Below are positions 63,008-64,000 of a stretch of DNA of 64,000 nt, one piece after another. The notes beneath the pieces are model-generated. The model saw nothing but the letters and a program-made list of their open reading frames with translations, had not been told where the DNA came from and did not search any database. Position numbers and translations under genes: made by a program. The stretch comes from Brachybacterium sp. Z12. Its GTDB lineage: Bacteria > Actinomycetota > Actinomycetes > Actinomycetales > Dermabacteraceae. The stretch is from the NCBI RefSeq assembly GCF_014400405.1, contig NZ_CP060496.1:620001-684000 (forward strand), written 5' to 3'. Numbering within the stretch: the first letter of the stretch is position 1; the number at the start of each line of letters is the position of its first letter.

Positions 63008-63989
63008 GGCTCGCCGCCGAGCGCCGAGTGCTGTTCCTGGGCGGGAAGGGCGGGGTCGGCAAGACCACCGTCGCCTCCGCCGTGGCTCTCGCTGCGGCCC
63101 GTGAGGGTCGGCGCGTCCTGGTGGTCTCCACCGATCCCGCCCACAATCTCGGCCATCTGTGGGGGCAGAAGATCGGTGACCGCGCCACCCCGCTAGGCGA
63201 CGGCGTCGGCGGGCGCCTGGCGGGCCTCGAGATTAATCCCGACGCCACCACCGATCAGCACCTGCAGGACGTCGCCCGCACCCTGAAGCGGCTCATGCCC
63301 GGGAACCTCGCCGGCGAGGTGGACAAGCACATGGACCTCTCCCGCCGCTCTCCGGGCACCCACGAGGCCGCCGTGCTGGAACGGATGACGGAACTGGTCG
63401 AGACCGGGATGCGCAATCACGACCTGGTCGTCTTCGACACCGCTCCCTCCGGGCACACCGCACGCCTGATGGCCCTGCCGGAGGTGATGACCGCCTGGAC
63501 CGACGGACTGCTGAAGCGTCGCGAGAAATCCCAGAAGCTCGGTGCCGCCATGCGCGGCCTCGACCGCGATCGGGGGACGACCCTGCTCGGGTCGACCGCC
63601 CCCGCGACCCGATCCAGGAGCGTGACGAGGAGATCCGCTCCATCCTGCTGCGCCGGCGCGACCGCCTCGCCGGCCTGCGCGAGGTGCTCGTGGACTCTGC
63701 GCTCTCGTCGTTCGCGATCGTCCTGGCCGCTGAGCGCCTCCCCGTGCTGGAGACCATCGAGCTGCACGAGGAGCTCACCCGCACCGGCGTCGACGTCGGC
63801 GCGCTCGTGGTCAACAGGCGCTCCCCGGCCGATCGCGGTGAGTTCCTCGCCCGGCGCCGCGCCGTCGAGGACGAGCACCTGGTGACCCTCCGCGACGCCC
63901 TGCCCCGCGTGCCCCTGCAGGAGGTGCCGCTGGGGGAGGAGGACGTGGTGGGTCCGGAAGCGCTCGAGCGCTTTTCGACGTTGCTGTGA
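62998..63989 (+). pseudogene. ArsA/GET3-like anion-transporting ATPase, one frame break
   Basis: P-loop ATPase of about 330 residues in the ArsA/GET3 family. The deviant Walker A is [40 protein letters not shown] and [20 protein letters not shown] are the switch motifs. The frame breaks near 63605, and the next frame continues [40 protein letters not shown] and the end ERFSTLL. ArsA relatives power arsenite export or insert tail-anchored proteins; no ars genes are present, so a targeting or starvation role with CstA and cory-CC-star is more plausible. The gene is translationally coupled to both. Confidence 0.87.
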
Positions 63990-64000
63990 GATGCCCGCCC

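Overview
The window is high-GC DNA that looks like a chromosome of an actinobacterium, most likely Brachybacterium or another Dermabacteraceae. The evidence is strong G/C bias at third codon positions, DUF2510 and Lsr2-type domains, a cory-CC-star protein beside an ArsA-like ATPase, and NarL-type two-component pairs. The genus is an inference. No rRNA, tRNA or CRISPR array was recognised.

Layout. 1-1019 is the 5' part of a Tat-secreted protein. 1491-7944 is a minus-strand operon for a ribose/AI-2-class ABC importer with a DhaK/DhaL kinase, divergent from a SorC-type regulator (8104-9090). 9094-12825 is a defence-like cluster: GIY-YIG-DUF2075 helicase, MazG-like pyrophosphohydrolase and DUF2510-DUF4041-T5orf172 protein, bordered by a dead IS30-type element (12981-14082). 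14248-16063 holds a SWIM zinc-finger gene broken by a small internal inversion and a remnant of an ABC-class ATPase. 16278-21157 has a ParDE module, a DnaQ-like/BRCT protein, a DnaQ-Lsr2-Pif1 helicase, a small acidic protein and a GNAT. 21778-27721 is a ribose regulon (LacI, RbsACBKD). 27840-28885 is a second toxin-antitoxin module. 29457-38012 carries a TetR/GNAT pair, an ABC-2 exporter and two histidine kinase/response regulator pairs. 38127-51898 is a mixed metabolic region: RtcB, xylulokinase, a second MazG, deaminase, GMC oxidoreductase, SDR, a nucleotide pyrophosphatase-type phosphatase and several regulators. 51976-52164 holds a large nested inverted repeat and a 16-bp tandem repeat. 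52245-63989 is mostly core-like: aconitase, a leader peptide with attenuator before DAHP synthase, an EEP-family hydrolase, CstA, cory-CC-star and an ArsA-like ATPase.

A dominant property is about thirty single-base reading-frame breaks, most of them in short C or G runs and affecting genes that should be intact (aconitase, rtcB, cstA, rbsB, rbsC, rbsK). In most cases one base in a homopolymer restores the family sequence, so homopolymer-length assembly error is the likeliest explanation. Such genes are entered as pseudogene with the break noted, but most are probably functional in the organism. The inversion in the SWIM gene, the regulator/permease chimera at 48.4 kb and the exonuclease fragment at 21.3 kb are a different class of damage and may be real rearrangements or chimeric joins.
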